Source: Leifsonia sp. EB41
GTDB lineage: Bacteria > Actinomycetota > Actinomycetes > Actinomycetales > Microbacteriaceae
Reading direction: 5' to 3'
Length of the DNA stretch: 64,000 bases
Assembly (NCBI RefSeq): GCF_041262565.1
Contig: NZ_JBGCCJ010000001.1
Span: 2,666,001 to 2,730,000 of the forward strand
The position numbers were made by a program, and so were the translations under genes. The notes under the pieces were generated by a model. That model saw nothing but the letters and a program-made list of their open reading frames with translations, was not told the origin of the DNA and ran no database searches. Below, in pieces: positions 44,864 to 52,377 of this stretch. Position 1 is the stretch's first letter. Each line of letters begins with the position of its first letter.

Positions 44864-45044
44864 ACCAAGGATTCTTTCGCGCGGCGCACCCCGCTGGAAG
44901 GGGGTGGACATTCCCGTGGACAACTCGCACCTGCCCCCGCCCTGTGGAGGACAGAGGGGATTGAAAAACCCGGTCGGGTGTGCACCCTGGACCGGCCCAC
45001 GACACCGTGGGAACGTCGTGACGACCTGATCGAAAGGGGACATC

Positions 45045-45218
45045 ATGGGACTCGACGACAAGATGAAGAACGCCGCGGAGAACGCGGGCGGCAAGGCCAA
45101 GGAGGCCACCGGCAAGGCGACCGGCAACGAGCGCCTGGAGGCCGAGGGCAAGGGTGACCAGGCCAAAGCCGACCTCAAGAACGCCGGCGAGAAGGTGAAG
45201 GACGCCTTCAAGCACTGA
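45045..45218 (+). CDS. CsbD-family stress protein
   Basis: Lys/Ala/Gly-rich, hydrophilic protein of 57 residues (MGLDDKMKNAAENAGGKAKE start, repeated GKAxx/AExxG pattern), typical of CsbD-like general stress proteins of unknown action. Start ATG 45045 follows AAAGGGGAC. Upstream, GATT at 44959 and GGGTGT at 44976 resemble a weak stress-sigma promoter, and a hairpin CCCACG-ACAC-CGTGGG (44996-45011) lies in the leader. A strong terminator follows. Confidence 0.85.
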   Translation: MGLDDKMKNAAENAGGKAKEATGKATGNERLEAEGKGDQAKADLKNAGEKVKDAFKH

Positions 45219-45233
45219 CGTTCTCCACGAGTC

Positions 45234-45262
45234 GCCCCCGCCCCTGTGGCGGGGGCTTTCTC
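45234..45262 (+). terminator. Rho-independent terminator after the CsbD gene
   Basis: Perfect 9-bp GC stem GCCCCCGCC / GGCGGGGGC with a five-base loop, followed by TTTCTCGTT. Lies 15 bases after the stop codon and before the convergent RidA gene. Confidence 0.9.
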
Positions 45263-45271
45263 GTTAACGGA

Positions 45272-45670
45272 TCACAAGGACAGCGCCGCGATCGCGCTGA
45301 TCTCGATCAGCGCCCCCGGCACCCCGAGCCCCGCCACGCGCGACCCGGTCACGAGCGGCGGCGCGCCCTCCCGGCCGAGCTGGGGCGCGATGGCCCCGTA
45401 CGCCGCGCCGAGATCGGCGGAGGCGTCGATGAGGACGAACCACTGCACTACGTCGTCGAGCGTCGCTCCCGCCGCCGCGAGGGCGATCTTCGCGTTGTCG
45501 AGGGCGCGCGCGGCCTGCGGGCCGACCTCCGGCGACACGAGCGCGCCGGTCTCGTCGACGCCGTTCTGGCCGCCGAGGTAGACGGTCGCCGATCCGGCGG
45601 GGACGACGGCGACGTGACTGAAGGCGGGAGTGCGGACGAGCCCGTCCGGCTGAAGGAAGGTGACGGCCAT
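45272..45670 (-). CDS. RidA/YjgF-family protein
   Basis: RidA-type protein of 132 residues; members hydrolyse reactive enamine/imine intermediates or act as chaperone-like enzymes. Family layout: an N-terminal strand (TFLQPDGLVRTPAFSHVAVV), YLGGQNGVDETG, helix ARALDNAKIALAAAGATLDDVVQ and the C-terminal GALIEISAIAAL. The position where catalytic RidA proteins carry Arg in PxxRxxxxV is here GSRVAGLGVPGALIE, with Arg present, so activity is plausible. Start ATG 45670. Confidence 0.88.
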   Translation of the reverse strand: MAVTFLQPDGLVRTPAFSHVAVVPAGSATVYLGGQNGVDETGALVSPEVGPQAARALDNAKIALAAAGATLDDVVQWFVLIDASADLGAAYGAIAPQLGREGAPPLVTGSRVAGLGVPGALIEISAIAALSL

Positions 45671-45834
45671 GACCTCATCCTGCCAGCGACCACCGACCTC
45701 CGGACAGGAGGCCGCCGCTGACGGACCCACGAGTGCCGAAGCGCGATTGCACAGGTGAAATCCTGCATGTTCGCTCACGTGCGACCGCGGAGCTGACCGC
45801 GTGAGGACGGCGCGGGCACCGGATACTCGCATCC

Positions 45835-46011
45835 ATGAAACCGCAGTCTCGTGGCGCCCCGCCCGATGCCGGACCGACCGTGCCGCACGTCGAGCGCGCG
45901 ACCAGCGTGGTGACCGGTCAGCCGATCCTCATCCGCTGCGAGTGCCCGCTGGGACGCGACCACACGTACGCCGAATGGCAGGAGCGGTTCGGCGGCGGCA
46001 CGACCGAATGA
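45835..46011 (+). CDS. Small hypothetical protein with CxC motif
   Basis: Open frame of 58 codons starting ATG 45835 with a Cys-Glu-Cys turn (IRCECPLGRDHTYAEWQERF). Codon usage (C or G in third position throughout) looks coding. The CECP plus His suggests a small zinc or redox site. No family recognised. No Shine-Dalgarno, so leaderless translation is possible. Divergent from RidA. Confidence 0.45.
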   Translation: MKPQSRGAPPDAGPTVPHVERATSVVTGQPILIRCECPLGRDHTYAEWQERFGGGTTE

Positions 46012-46119
46012 CGGCGGAAGGGCGGGCGCCGTGTGCGGATCGTCTGGTTCCGCCCGCTGCGCGCATGGATTCCGTGAGGATCCGCGCCACCGAATCCGAA
46101 GCGGCGTAGACCGATATCC

Positions 46120-46656
46120 GTGACGACGATCGAGCGACCTCCCGCGCGCGGAAGGGCGAAGCGGTTCTTCGAAGGCGCCCACCGCTGGGGCTGGTTCGAG
46201 GAGACCTCCGCCCTGTACACCGCGCGCACCGGGGTCTGCGCGCGCCGGCTGTTCGTCTACCCGCCGGGGACGACCTCCGCCGAGCGCCGCGCCATCGTCT
46301 TCCGGCGGCGTTGGCCCACGGTCGGCGGCCTGCTGGCCCTCATCCCTGCGCTCGTGCTGGCGCCCGCTCCCGCGGTGACGGCGATCGGCGCGCTGGTGGG
46401 GGTCTACGTCGCGGGCTTCGTCGTGGCCGCGGTCGCGACGCGCCGGGTGTGGAGGGAGTGCCGCGTGATCCGCTGCTCCACGGTCGCGGTCGGAGAACAG
46501 TACGAGACGTACGGCGACGAGCGGCTGGTCACGGCCTCCCTCGCGTCGCTGCTCGTACTGGAGCGCGCGCGGGACGAGGGCCGGATCGACGAGGTCGGAT
46601 TCGAGCTCGGCTGGAGCCGCGTGTACGACCTGGCGCAGGCCCGTCCCGCGGAGTAG
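46120..46656 (+). CDS. Hypothetical protein with two membrane helices
   Basis: Protein of 178 residues, start GTG 46120. N-terminal basic, Trp-rich part (FFEGAHRWGWFEETSALYTARTG), a central hairpin of two hydrophobic segments (about 70-110), then a cytoplasmic C-terminal half ending in YDLAQARPAE. The family is unknown to me. Followed after ten bases by another small two-helix protein with which it may form a unit. Confidence 0.7.
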   Translation: MTTIERPPARGRAKRFFEGAHRWGWFEETSALYTARTGVCARRLFVYPPGTTSAERRAIVFRRRWPTVGGLLALIPALVLAPAPAVTAIGALVGVYVAGFVVAAVATRRVWRECRVIRCSTVAVGEQYETYGDERLVTASLASLLVLERARDEGRIDEVGFELGWSRVYDLAQARPAE

Positions 46657-46666
46657 CTTGCCCTGC

Positions 46667-46939
46667 ATGGGCGACCGGGTGGAGCGCGCCCGGGCGCTGC
46701 GTCGCGTCGGGCTGGGAGTGCTGTTCGCCGTCCTCTCGCTGGTCTTCACGGTCGCGGTCACCGTGCTCATCCCGACCGAGGGCGAGAACCCTCGGGCGTG
46801 GGGGATCGTCGTGTGCGGGGTCGTGACGGTGGCGGTCTTCACGCAGGTCGCACTGCGCAACTGGAGGCTGCTCAAGCACTACCGCGGCGACGATCTCCCG
46901 GTCGCCCACGCCGCCCATCGGCGGCTTCTGCACCACTGA
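46667..46939 (+). CDS. Small hypothetical two-helix membrane protein
   Basis: 90 residues, ATG 46667 (an ATG at 46658 is also in frame). Two hydrophobic segments (about 14-34 and 45-65) and a basic C-terminal tail (RNWRLLKHYRGDDLP, HAAHRRLLHH). Nothing more specific can be said. Probably co-transcribed with the preceding gene. Confidence 0.68.
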   Translation: MGDRVERARALRRVGLGVLFAVLSLVFTVAVTVLIPTEGENPRAWGIVVCGVVTVAVFTQVALRNWRLLKHYRGDDLPVAHAAHRRLLHH

Positions 46940-46966
46940 TCGAAGCGCCCGGGTGATCGAAGCGAC

Positions 46967-47911
46967 TCAGGGCAGCAGGATCACCTTGCCGCCGGGATGC
47001 CCCGACTCCACCAGCCGCGCGGCGTCGGCCGCCTCGGTCAGCGGGAAGGTCCGCGCGATGTCCACCTCGAGTTCGCCCTCGGCGATGAGGTCGAGCGCGA
47101 GCGCGTAGCCGTCGTCGCGCAGCCGCAGCTCGTCGGCCGTCAGCGGAACGGGGTTCCCGCCTCCCCACGCGCGGATGCCCAGCTCGGCCGCCCGCGGCCC
47201 GACCACGATCGTGCCGATCCGCGAGCGGTCGTCGACGAGGGCGAAGGACGCCTCCAGCGCCTCGTCGGAGCCGATCGCGTCGAGGATGAGGTCGTACCCG
47301 TCCGGCGCGGCGGCGCGCAGCCGCTCCAGCAGCCCGTCGCCGTACGCCACAGGAGTCGCCCCGAGCTCACGCAGCCGCGCGTGGCTCGCCGGCGACCCGG
47401 TCGCGACCACCGTGGCGCCCATCCGGCGGGCGAGCTGGATCGCCATCCTCCCGACACTGCCAGAGCCGCCGTGGATGAGCAGCGTCGTCCCCGGCCCGAC
47501 GCCCAGCGAGACCAGCACCTGATGCGCCGTCGCGGCGGGGACGCCGATTGCCGCCGCTTGCTCCCAACTCACCGCGGCCGGCTTGCGCACGAGCTGGGAG
47601 GCCGCCGCGACCAGGTGCGTGGTGTAGGCGCCGTGCGGGTTGCGGACGACCACCTCGTCACCGGGCGCCCAGCCGTCCACGCCGGCCCCGACCGAGAGCA
47701 CGACGCCTGCCGCATCGCTTCCCGGCACGCGTGGCGCGGTGATCGGAGCGCTCGGCCGGCCGCCGCTGCGCAGCTTGCCGTCGATCGGGTTCACGCCGAC
47801 GGCGCGCACCGCCACCACCACGCCGTCGTCGGGCGCGACCGGATCCGGCACGGTTGCCACCTCGAGCACGTCGGGATCGCCGAGTCGGTCGTACTGGATC
47901 TGCGTGGCCAT
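46967..47911 (-). CDS. NADP-dependent quinone oxidoreductase/alcohol dehydrogenase (zinc-free MDR)
   Basis: Medium-chain reductase of 314 residues. GroES-like fold at about 10-125 without the Cys/His zinc ligands, then a Rossmann domain with HGGSGSVGRMAIQ near 150-163. C-terminal strand VDIARTFPLTEAADA is typical of NADP-dependent quinone reductases (ZTA1-like). ATG 47911 is 69 bases from the GlxA-like regulator end. Substrate unknown. Confidence 0.9.
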   Translation of the reverse strand: MATQIQYDRLGDPDVLEVATVPDPVAPDDGVVVAVRAVGVNPIDGKLRSGGRPSAPITAPRVPGSDAAGVVLSVGAGVDGWAPGDEVVVRNPHGAYTTHLVAAASQLVRKPAAVSWEQAAAIGVPAATAHQVLVSLGVGPGTTLLIHGGSGSVGRMAIQLARRMGATVVATGSPASHARLRELGATPVAYGDGLLERLRAAAPDGYDLILDAIGSDEALEASFALVDDRSRIGTIVVGPRAAELGIRAWGGGNPVPLTADELRLRDDGYALALDLIAEGELEVDIARTFPLTEAADAARLVESGHPGGKVILLP

Positions 47912-47979
47912 GCGTCCTTCCGTCGCGGGTGATCGTCCTTCGAGTCAACCAGCGCCGCGGCGGATTGTCTCCCCGCGCG

Positions 47980-48930
47980 TCACCGGCTCGCGAACGCCGC
48001 CCGGTATCGCGTGGGCGGCACACCGACCTCGGAGTCGAAGTGGTGGCGCAGCAGCGTCGCACTCGCGAACCCGCTGCGCCGGGCGACCTCCTCGACGGGG
48101 ATGTCCGTGGTCTCCAGCAGCAGCCGCGCGTGGAGGACGCGCTGCGTCGTCAGCCACTGCATCGGCGGCACCCCGGTCTCGGCGACGAAGCGGCGCGAGA
48201 AGCTCCTGGTCGACATGTGGGTCCTGGCCGCGAGGCCGGAGACGGTATGGTTCTCGTCCAGCGTGGTGCTCAGGTGGTCCAGCAGTTCGCTGAACGTGTC
48301 GTCCTCGCAGTCGGAAACGGGCCGCTCGATGTACTGCCGCTGACCGCCGTCGCGCTGCGGCGGCACGACCATGTTGCGCGCGATCGTGTTGGCGACCGCG
48401 CTGCCGAGCTCGCGCCGCACCAGGTGGAGGCACGCGTCGATGCCGGCGGAGGTGCCGGCGCTGGTGATGATGGTGCCGTCGTCGATGAACAGCACGTCCG
48501 GGTTGACGCGCGCGAGCGGGAAGCGGCGCTGGAGGGCGTCGGCGTACCGCCAGTGCGTCGTGCTCTCGCGGCCGTCGAGGAGGCCGGCGGCGCCGAGCAC
48601 GAACGCACCGGAGCAGACGCTCAGCAGGATGGCGCCGCGGGCATGCGCGCGCCGGAGCCCGTCGAGCAGCTCCTCCGGGTACTCGTCGCGGATCGTGGCG
48701 GCCGGCACCGCGATGAGGTCGGCGTCCTCCATCGCGTCCAGCCCGTATGGCGCGATGAGCTGCACGCCGGTCTCGTTCCGGATCGGCTCGCCCGGGGTCG
48801 CCGAGCAGACCCGGAAGTCGAACGGCTCGATCCCCGCATAGCTGCGGTCGAGCCCGAACACCTCGCAGATGACGCCGAACTCGAACATCGCGAACTCGTC
48901 GATGACGGGCACGGCCACGCGCTTCAACAT
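47980..48930 (-). CDS. GlxA-family regulator (DJ-1/PfpI plus AraC domains)
   Basis: Regulator of 316 residues. A class I glutamine amidotransferase-like domain at about 1-180 carries the elbow Cys in LLSVCSGAFVLG near 108, and the AraC-type DNA-binding domain follows at about 210-312 (MSTRSFSRRFVAETGVPP). GlxA proteins typically sense small amines or metabolites. Start ATG 48930. A palindrome lies 20 bases upstream in the divergent region. Confidence 0.92.
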   Translation of the reverse strand: MLKRVAVPVIDEFAMFEFGVICEVFGLDRSYAGIEPFDFRVCSATPGEPIRNETGVQLIAPYGLDAMEDADLIAVPAATIRDEYPEELLDGLRRAHARGAILLSVCSGAFVLGAAGLLDGRESTTHWRYADALQRRFPLARVNPDVLFIDDGTIITSAGTSAGIDACLHLVRRELGSAVANTIARNMVVPPQRDGGQRQYIERPVSDCEDDTFSELLDHLSTTLDENHTVSGLAARTHMSTRSFSRRFVAETGVPPMQWLTTQRVLHARLLLETTDIPVEEVARRSGFASATLLRHHFDSEVGVPPTRYRAAFASR

Positions 48931-48950
48931 GGTTCCGAGTGTACTGGCCG

Positions 48951-48966
48951 TATCTTTGCGAAGATA
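48951..48966. promoter_or_regulatory. Dyad TATCTT-TGCG-AAGATA
   Basis: Perfect 6-bp inverted repeat with four-base spacer, between the GlxA-type regulator and a small hypothetical gene. Sits where the regulator would autoregulate. A second shorter dyad CGAATATTTTCG lies at 48988-48999. Confidence 0.5.
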
Positions 48967-49016
48967 GACCTGAAGCCATATGGTGGCCGAATATTTTCGC
49001 TCGTAACGTTGAGGAC

Positions 49017-49238
49017 ATGGCAAATGGAACCTGGGCACAGGGAATCGAACACAGCTGGGTGGCCCGCCCGGCAAGGACCAACGGCGGCGTGCCGATCGCG
49101 CCGCGCCGTCGCCGCTTCGTGCTGAGCGACTGGCTCCCCGCGGCGGTCGCCGCGCGCGGCGGCCGCGTCACCCGGGAGACCGAGCGCGGACTGGCCGACC
49201 TGCGCGCAGCGCAGGACGCGCGCACGACCGGACGCTGA
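49017..49238 (+). CDS. Hypothetical basic protein
   Basis: 73 residues from ATG 49017, with Arg-rich middle (PRRRRFVLSDWLPAAVAARGG) and amphipathic C-terminus. GAGG is only two bases from ATG, so initiation may be poor or at another codon. Frame usage and divergence from the GlxA regulator support a real gene, but no family is recognised. Confidence 0.5.
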   Translation: MANGTWAQGIEHSWVARPARTNGGVPIAPRRRRFVLSDWLPAAVAARGGRVTRETERGLADLRAAQDARTTGR

Positions 49239-49288
49239 TCGTCGGCGCCCTGCGGCCTCCCGCCGCGGGCGCCGCCTAGGCTGGTCCG

Positions 49289-49933
49289 ATGGAGATCAGC
49301 GCATCCGGATTCCTCTTCGACATGGACGGCACGCTCGTCGACTCGCACGCCGTGGTCGAAGCCGTCTGGAGCGAGTTCGGCCGGCGTCACGGTCTCGACC
49401 CCGCGGAGATCCTCGCGTACGCGCACGGCAGGCAGGCCGTCGACACGGTCGCGCACTTCCTGCCCGACCTCCCCGCCGAGCGTCGAGCCGAACTGGTCGC
49501 CGGGCTCGTCGCCGAGGAGCTCACGCGCACCGACGGGATCGTGGAGGTGCCGGGAGCCGCCGCGCTGCTTGCGGCGCTCGCCGAGGCTGGCGTGCCCGTC
49601 GCGATCGTCACGAGCGCGCCACGCGAGCTCGCCGTCGTGCGACTGGAGGCGGCGGGCGTCCCGGTCCCGACCGTGCTGGTGGCCGCGGAGGACGTGTCGC
49701 GCGGCAAGCCCGACCCGCAGGGCTTCCTGCTCGCCGCCGAGCGTCTCGGTGTGCCGATCGGGCGGTGCGTCGTGTTCGAGGACGCCGAGGCCGGCCTGGT
49801 CGCCGCCGTCGCGTCGGGCGGCCGGGTCGTCGTGGTCGGCGGCCACTCGTCGGCGACGACCGACGGACTGGCGCGCCTCCGGGATTACACGGGCGACGTG
49901 CTCGGTGTCGAGCGGGTCTCGCTGCCGTCCTGA
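49289..49933 (+). CDS. HAD-family phosphatase (sugar-phosphatase type)
   Basis: HAD hydrolase of 214 residues with motif I FDMDGTLVDS near 9-18, motif II TSAP at about 112, motif III Lys in SRGKPDP and motif IV EDAEAG. Similar to the DOG1/YfbT/HxpB-type 2-deoxyglucose or hexitol phosphatases (CAP domain between 20 and 90). Substrate probably a sugar phosphate. Independent transcript, no operon partner. Confidence 0.9.
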   Translation: MEISASGFLFDMDGTLVDSHAVVEAVWSEFGRRHGLDPAEILAYAHGRQAVDTVAHFLPDLPAERRAELVAGLVAEELTRTDGIVEVPGAAALLAALAEAGVPVAIVTSAPRELAVVRLEAAGVPVPTVLVAAEDVSRGKPDPQGFLLAAERLGVPIGRCVVFEDAEAGLVAAVASGGRVVVVGGHSSATTDGLARLRDYTGDVLGVERVSLPS

Positions 49934-49978
49934 GCCGGGGCTGCGGGGCTTGACGCATCTCGCCATTCGTCTTATCCT

Positions 49979-50016
49979 TTTATCAACCGATCGATTGATA
50001 AATGGAAAGGTTGATA
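49979..50016 (+). promoter_or_regulatory. Three TTGATAA half-sites at 15-bp spacing (ArsR operator)
   Basis: TTATCAA (49980-49986), TTGATAA (49995-50001) and TTGATAA (50010-50016) lie at exact 15-base steps, the first inverted. The first two form a perfect dyad TTTATCAA-N8-TTGATAAA (49979-50002). Matches an ArsR/SmtB-like array directly before the ArsR gene start. Suggests two dimers or a dimer with extended contacts. Confidence 0.7.
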
Positions 50017-50382
50017 ATGGCGGACGACCAGCTCGACCGGGCCTTCGCGGCCCTGTCCGACCCGGTGCGGCGCGCGATGGTCGCGCGGCTCAGCCGTGGG
50101 CCGGCGACGGTCAACGAGCTGGCCGAGCCGTTCGAGATCACCCTGCAGGCGGTGTCCAAGCACATCAGTGTGCTCGAGTCCGCCGGGCTCGTGTGGCGCA
50201 CCCGGGAGGCGCAGCGCCGCCCCGTGCACCTCGACGCCGCCGCGCTGGAGCGCCTGACCTCGTGGATCGATCGGTACCGCCTGGAGGCCGAGCAGCAGTA
50301 CCGCAGGCTTGACGCCCTGCTCGCCGCGCCTCCGGCATCCTCACCAGAACAGAGCAAGCGAATGAAGGAGAAGGAATCATGA
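50017..50382 (+). CDS. ArsR-family regulator of the SRPBCC operon
   Basis: Winged-helix repressor of 121 residues with the ALSDPVRRAMVARL start and PFEITLQAVSKHISVLESAGLV recognition helix. No metal-binding Cys motif, so it is of the non-metal type often paired with SRPBCC proteins. ATG 50017 is preferred to ATG 50002, which is inside the operator. Its last bases overlap the SRPBCC gene (ATGA). Confidence 0.9.
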   Translation: MADDQLDRAFAALSDPVRRAMVARLSRGPATVNELAEPFEITLQAVSKHISVLESAGLVWRTREAQRRPVHLDAAALERLTSWIDRYRLEAEQQYRRLDALLAAPPASSPEQSKRMKEKES

Positions 50383-50855
50383 CCAACCCTGTCGTCATCG
50401 ATGCCGTACCCGGCACCTCGTACGCCGACATCACGCGGGAGTTCGAAGCGCCGGTGGAGGCCGTCTTCCGCGCCCACGCCGACCCCGAGCTGTACGTGCA
50501 GTGGATCGGCCCCCGCGGCCTCGACAACGCGATCACCCACTGGGACTTCCGGACGGGAGGCGGCTACGCGTTCGAGCAGAAGGACGCCTCCGGCGCCGTC
50601 TACGCCTTCCGCGGCGTCATCCACACGGTCGTCGAGAACGAGCTCATCATCCAGACGTTCGAGTTCCTCGGCGCACCGGACCAGGTGAGCCTCGACGTCC
50701 TGCGCTTCGAGCCGCTCCCCGGTGGCCGCACCCGGCTCGCAGGCCACTCGGTGTTCCCGTCCAAGGAGGCACTGGAAGCGATGATCGCCTCGGGCATGGA
50801 GTACGGGATGCGCGAGGGCTACGAGAAGCTCGACGAGCTGCTGGCGAGGGGCTGA
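50379..50855 (+). CDS. SRPBCC/AHSA1-domain protein
   Basis: Protein of 158 residues with the START-like AHSA1 fold: first strand DITREFEAPVEAVFRAHADPE, then WIGPRGLDNAITHWDFRTGG and the C-terminal long helix. Such proteins bind small hydrophobic ligands and often sit behind an ArsR regulator. Overlaps the regulator by four bases. Function unknown. Confidence 0.88.
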   Translation: MTNPVVIDAVPGTSYADITREFEAPVEAVFRAHADPELYVQWIGPRGLDNAITHWDFRTGGGYAFEQKDASGAVYAFRGVIHTVVENELIIQTFEFLGAPDQVSLDVLRFEPLPGGRTRLAGHSVFPSKEALEAMIASGMEYGMREGYEKLDELLARG

Positions 50856-50860
50856 TCCCG

Positions 50861-51475
50861 ATGACCAGGGTCGTCGCCGACATCACCATCTCGCTGGACG
50901 GTTACGTCACCGGCCCGGACGCCGGCCCCGGCAACGGGCTCGGCACCGGGGGAGAGCCGCTGCACCGCTGGGTGTTCTCCGACGACCCGGACGACAAGCG
51001 CATCCTCGGCGCGGCGACGGAGCGCTCCGGCGCCGTGGTGATGGGCCGCAACCTCTTCGACATCGTGGATGGCCCGGGAGGCTGGAACGACGACATCGGC
51101 TACGGAGCCACGGAGGTCGGCAAGCCGGACTTCCTGGTGGTCACGAGCTCGCCTCCGCCGACGGTGCGCCTCACGGGACTGGACTGGACGTTCGTCACCA
51201 CCGGTCTGGAGGACGCCGTCGCCGCCGCCCGCTCGCGCGCCGAAACGGTCTCCGCGGAGCGCGGCGCCGACCTGGACGCGGTGCTCATGGGCGGCGGCGC
51301 CCTCATCGGCTCGGCGCTCGCCGCCGGGCTTGTCGACACGCTCGTCCTGCACCTGTCGCCGATCATCCTCGGCGCGGGGACGCCGCTGTTCACCGGTTCG
51401 GGGCCGCGCGAGCTCGTGCAGCGGGAGGTCGTGGTCACCACGACGGCGACGCACCTGACCTACGACCTGGGGTGA
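50861..51475 (+). CDS. Dihydrofolate reductase-family (RibD C-terminal) protein A
   Basis: Protein of 204 residues with the DHFR fold as in the reductase domain of RibD: ITISLDGYVTGPD start, VVMGRNLFDI, LMGGGALIGSAL and HLSPIILGAGTPLF. NADPH-dependent reduction is likely but the substrate is unknown. Starts five bases after the SRPBCC gene and belongs to the same operon. A second copy at 59.2 kb suggests a recurring partner of ArsR-type cassettes. Confidence 0.9.
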   Translation: MTRVVADITISLDGYVTGPDAGPGNGLGTGGEPLHRWVFSDDPDDKRILGAATERSGAVVMGRNLFDIVDGPGGWNDDIGYGATEVGKPDFLVVTSSPPPTVRLTGLDWTFVTTGLEDAVAAARSRAETVSAERGADLDAVLMGGGALIGSALAAGLVDTLVLHLSPIILGAGTPLFTGSGPRELVQREVVVTTTATHLTYDLG

Positions 51476-51483
51476 GCCCGGCC

Positions 51484-51837
51484 TCAGTTGTTGGTGGTGA
51501 AGCTGGAGCCGGTCGGCGTACAGGTGTAGGTCGTGTTGCCGACCACATGCGTCCCGTTGCCGAGGCGGTTGCACTCGTCGACGAGCTGCGTGATCGGCGG
51601 GATCAGGACGGCGAGGAAGAGCGCGGTCATCAGGATGGTGAACGAGGCGACGGCGATCCCGGCGATCGCGAACCCGTTGCGCTCGCCCGCCCGGCGCGAC
51701 TTCACCAGCGCCACGATGCTCAGCACCAGGCCCGCCACGTCGAGGAACCCGATGAACGCCAGCGCGAATCCGACGATCCCGAGGACGCGCGCGGTGCTCA
51801 TCCGCGCCCGGGCCGGTGGAGCCGGAGGGTACGGCAT
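51484..51837 (-). CDS. DUF4190-type small membrane protein
   Basis: 117 residues from ATG 51837 with two hydrophobic hairpins (about 18-36 and 50-78) joined by KSRRAGERNGFAIAGI, and a Cys-containing, exposed C-terminal segment ECNRLGNGTHVVGNTTYTCTP. Typical of actinobacterial DUF4190 proteins. A perfect Shine-Dalgarno AAGGAG sits 6 bases upstream of an in-frame ATC at 51876, which would give 130 residues beginning ISDAATPQ; the annotated ATG has no site. So the true start may be non-canonical ATC, or mutated/misread ATG. Convergent with the DHFR-like gene. Confidence 0.78.
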   Translation of the reverse strand: MPYPPAPPARARMSTARVLGIVGFALAFIGFLDVAGLVLSIVALVKSRRAGERNGFAIAGIAVASFTILMTALFLAVLIPPITQLVDECNRLGNGTHVVGNTTYTCTPTGSSFTTNN

Positions 51838-52185
51838 CCCGTAAGGCTGGTGCTGTGGCGTGGCTGCGTCGCTGATCGTTCGCTCCTTCGGTCGAGCCGA
51901 GTGTAGGGCACGGGTGGAGCGTTTTCGTGCTCGTTCGAGCAGAACGTGTTGCGATGCGCACGTCATGCCCGCAACGTGGCAAGCTCTTGAATAGTGAGGC
52001 GGGCCGCGACTGGCGACAACGGCCGGCGGCCCGCCGACTCACCTCACGCGCCGTTGAGAGCGCGGGACCCGGACAGCGCAACTCCTCGTGGATGTCGTAC
52101 ATCGCCCACGCCGTTCCGAGCCAGCCCAGTGGCCGTTTCCGAGCACCGGCCCCGTTGTCGGATTCACGCCTGCGACGACCCAACG
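51838..52185. other. Gene-poor stretch upstream of DUF4190 gene
   Basis: About 350 bases without a credible gene. It contains the DUF4190 leader with AAGGAG and a possible minus-strand -10 hexamer TACACT (51905-51900). The open plus-strand frame through it would cross the tRNA and is not believed. No dyads of note until the terminator at 52186. Confidence 0.6.
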
Positions 52186-52214
52186 AAAAAGCCCCGGCTC
52201 TCCGCCGGGGCTTT
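52186..52214 (-). terminator. Terminator downstream of tRNA-Arg
   Basis: GCCCCGGC / GCCGGGGC stem (8 bp) around TCTCC, with five A to the left, so the minus-strand transcript of the tRNA ends in TTTTT. The T-run CTTTCTC on the other side makes it usable from the plus strand too. Confidence 0.88.
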
Positions 52215-52234
52215 CTCTACTGTCTCAACCAGTG

Positions 52235-52307
52235 TGCGCCACGAGGGATTCGAACCCCCAACCTTCTGATCCGTAGTCAGATGCTCTATCCGTTGAGCTA
52301 GTGGCGC
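52235..52307 (-). tRNA. tRNA-Arg, anticodon ACG
   Basis: 73-base cloverleaf on the minus strand: acceptor stem GCGCCAC / GTGGCGC, discriminator A, TTCGAATCC T-loop, and anticodon loop CTACGGA with ACG at 52272-52274. The CCA end is not encoded. ACG reads CGN codons after A-to-I editing, the most used arginine codons in such genomes. Confidence 0.95.
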
Positions 52308-52377
52308 ATGACCCAACCGCGTTCTCCGCGCGGGCCTGTTAGAGCTTACATGACGGCCTCGCAGACCGCCAATCAGG

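Noticed and set aside
51927-52301. Plus-strand open frame crossing the tRNA-Arg
   Set aside because: It runs through the cloverleaf and the terminator; no ribosome site.
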